Assembly (NCBI GenBank): GCA_948585895.1
Contig: CAPBNZ010000093.1
Location: 1-5,766, forward strand
Source: an uncultured Clostridia bacterium
GTDB taxonomy: Bacteria > Bacillota > Clostridia > TANB77 > CAG-508
DNA: 5,766 nucleotides
Direction of reading: 5' to 3'
The position numbers were made by a program, and so were the translations under genes. This document shows, piece by piece, positions 4,937-5,766 of the stretch; within the stretch, counting starts at the first letter, position 1, and the number at the start of each line of letters is the position of its first letter. A model generated the notes under the pieces. It searched no databases, was not told the origin of the DNA, and saw only the letters and a program-made list of their open reading frames with translations.

Positions 4937-4948
4937 AACCACCCAACT
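4937..4948 (-). promoter_or_regulatory. Second candidate GerE-binding site, opposite orientation
   Basis: On the minus strand this reads AGTTGGGTGGTT, matching RWWTRGGYNNYY at 11 of 12 positions. It sits in the gerE leader about 39 bases from the first site, facing it. Confidence 0.35.
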
Positions 4949-4967
4949 TAGGAAGTGAGGGAAAATC

Positions 4968-5174
4968 TTGAATAAAAGTGTACTTACTAAAAGAGAAAAA
5001 GAGGTATTTGAATTATTGATTTTGAATAAGACGACAAAAGAGATTGCTAAGGAATTAAAGATTAGTGAAAAAACAGTAAGAAATCATATTTCAAATGCTA
5101 TGCAAAAGCTTGGTGTTAAAGGAAGAGCAAGTGCTGTTGTAGAACTTTTAAAACTTGGTGAACTTTCTTTTTAG
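4968..5174 (+). CDS. gerE: GerE, late mother-cell sporulation regulator
   Basis: A 68-aa LuxR/FixJ-type DNA-binding protein with no receiver domain. From memory, it is nearly identical to B. subtilis GerE through LTKREKEVFELL (6-17), KTTKEIAKEL (21-30) and the recognition helix region SEKTVRNHISNAMQKLGV (33-50), to the C-terminal AVVELLKLGEL. GerE acts as a dimer in the mother cell, activating late coat genes and repressing some earlier sigma-K genes. The N-terminus is a few residues shorter than the 74-aa Bacillus protein. The start is TTG, chosen because GTGAGGG lies 6 bases upstream and no in-frame ATG precedes the domain. It has its own terminator, a sigma-K-type promoter and candidate GerE sites. 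A gerM-like gene follows. As I recall, gerE and gerM are also near each other in B. subtilis, with other genes between. Confidence 0.97.
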   Translation: MNKSVLTKREKEVFELLILNKTTKEIAKELKISEKTVRNHISNAMQKLGVKGRASAVVELLKLGELSF

Positions 5175-5200
5175 AAAATCGCATGTTCGGCGATTTTTTT
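5175..5200 (+). terminator. Intrinsic terminator of gerE
   Basis: AAAATCGC (5175-5182) pairs perfectly with GCGATTTT (5190-5197) around a 7-base loop, followed by T to 5200. It starts at the base after the gerE stop codon. The candidate promoter of the next gene begins inside it. Confidence 0.88.
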
Positions 5201-5208
5201 CATACAAT
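5181..5208 (+). promoter_or_regulatory. Candidate sigma-E-type promoter of the gerM-like gene, embedded in the gerE terminator
   Basis: GCATGTT (5181-5187), a 13-base spacer and CATACAAT (5201-5208) match the sigma-E pattern KMATATT / CATACANT with one mismatch. gerM is a sigma-E-period gene in B. subtilis. A caution: the predicted start point (about 5215) falls within the Shine-Dalgarno AGAGGTG (5214-5220), leaving an extremely short leader. Confidence 0.42.
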
Positions 5209-5224
5209 TAACTAGAGGTGTTTT

Positions 5225-5766
5225 ATGCTGAAGAAAAGAGTTTTTAGAAAAATTATTATGACAACTGCTGTTTTGTTTTCCTGTTTTCTAATGAATGTCT
5301 TACCAGATAATGAATATGAGTATGTACAAAGCCTAAAATATGTTTCTAATTATCATGAAGAAGTGATTTACTTAATTGATCAATACCAAATGGTGGCAAG
5401 AACCAAAATAAAAGTAGAAGAGGAGAAAGATGTTAAAAAGAAGGCAAAACAGCTAATAGAAATGCTAATTAAAGAGGGCGAAGGCGAGGCAAAATTACCC
5501 AGCGGATTTAAAAATATGATTCCAAGTGATACAAAGATTATCGGTATTGACTATAAAGATTCTGTTTTAAAAATTAATTTTTCAAAAGAAATATTGAATA
5601 TTTCGGAAAAAGAAGAAGAGAAAATGATTGAAGCTATTATCTATACACTGATGGAAATCGAAGGTGTAGAAAAAATTATTCTTTATGTGCAAGATGAGAT
5701 TTTAACAAAACTTCCACATAGTAAAAAAAATTTACCAGCTACGCTAGATAGAAGCTATGGTATTAA
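5225..5766 (+). CDS. gerM: GerM-domain sporulation/germination protein, 3' end beyond window
   Basis: The first 180 codons of an open frame with no stop before the window edge. Residues 1-26 are a basic tip and hydrophobic stretch. LFSC at 17-20 resembles a lipobox with an atypical Phe, so a lipoprotein (as in B. subtilis GerM) or an uncleaved membrane anchor are both possible. Residues 28-60 are a linker, and about 60-165 fit one GerM domain: LPSGF (91-95), IPSDTKIIGIDY (99-110), LKINFSKE (115-122) and IIYTLMEIEGVEKIILYV (138-155). Bacillus GerM is about 366 aa with two such domains, so a second is expected to the right. GerM helps assemble the SpoIIIA-SpoIIQ complex, the same machine as SpoIIIAH encoded nearby. 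The start is ATG with AGAGGTG 4 bases upstream. Confidence 0.87.
   Translation, partial: MLKKRVFRKIIMTTAVLFSCFLMNVLPDNEYEYVQSLKYVSNYHEEVIYLIDQYQMVARTKIKVEEEKDVKKKAKQLIEMLIKEGEGEAKLPSGFKNMIPSDTKIIGIDYKDSVLKINFSKEILNISEKEEEKMIEAIIYTLMEIEGVEKIILYVQDEILTKLPHSKKNLPATLDRSYGI

Noticed and set aside
1..5766. CRISPR array, rRNA or riboswitch
   Set aside because: No regularly spaced direct repeats, no rRNA-like sequence, and none of the leader regions shows a recognisable conserved aptamer.
5225..5766. Truncated or frameshifted gerM pseudogene
   Set aside because: The frame is open without interruption to the last base. It ends only because the window does.

Overview
The window is AT-rich (a rough reading suggests 70% or more A+T), uses ordinary stop codons, and carries three hallmark endospore genes: a SpoIIIAH-like channel protein, GerE, and a GerM-domain protein cut by the right edge. 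This points to a low-GC, spore-forming Firmicute. GerE argues for the Bacilli side of the phylum rather than classical clostridia. I cannot name the genus.

Layout: (1) Bases 1-1043 hold three tightly packed minus-strand genes: a winged-helix protein of the type found in plasmid, phage and ICE replication modules, then two small unknown proteins. This looks like accessory DNA. (2) Bases 1044-1351 have no convincing gene. They contain a tRNA/tmRNA-3'-end-like sequence inside an inverted repeat, with four CGACT/AGTCG pentamers around it, which is a candidate attachment site and edge of a mobile element. (3) Bases 1352-3094 encode a complete ABC exporter with fused membrane and ATPase domains, followed by a hairpin terminator. 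(4) Bases 3095-3817 hold one doubtful small ORF and a ~258-bp segment bounded by a perfect 14-bp inverted repeat with two more hairpins inside, possibly a relic or MITE-like element. (5) Bases 3757-4223 form a self-contained unit: a near-consensus housekeeping promoter, a GRAM/PH-like small protein and a terminator. (6) Bases 4263-5766 are the sporulation block spoIIIAH - gerE - gerM-like. The first two genes each end in their own terminator, and candidate sporulation promoters lie in front of all three.

In the sporulation block, SpoIIIAH and GerM are both known in Bacillus subtilis as parts of the SpoIIIA-SpoIIQ apparatus joining mother cell and forespore. GerE is the last DNA-binding regulator of the mother cell. 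The region before gerE has a textbook sigma-K arrangement with a full GerE consensus match between -35 and -10, suggesting autoregulation. The main observations for follow-up are this regulatory region, the isolated spoIIIAH, the candidate attachment site, and the 14-bp inverted-repeat element.
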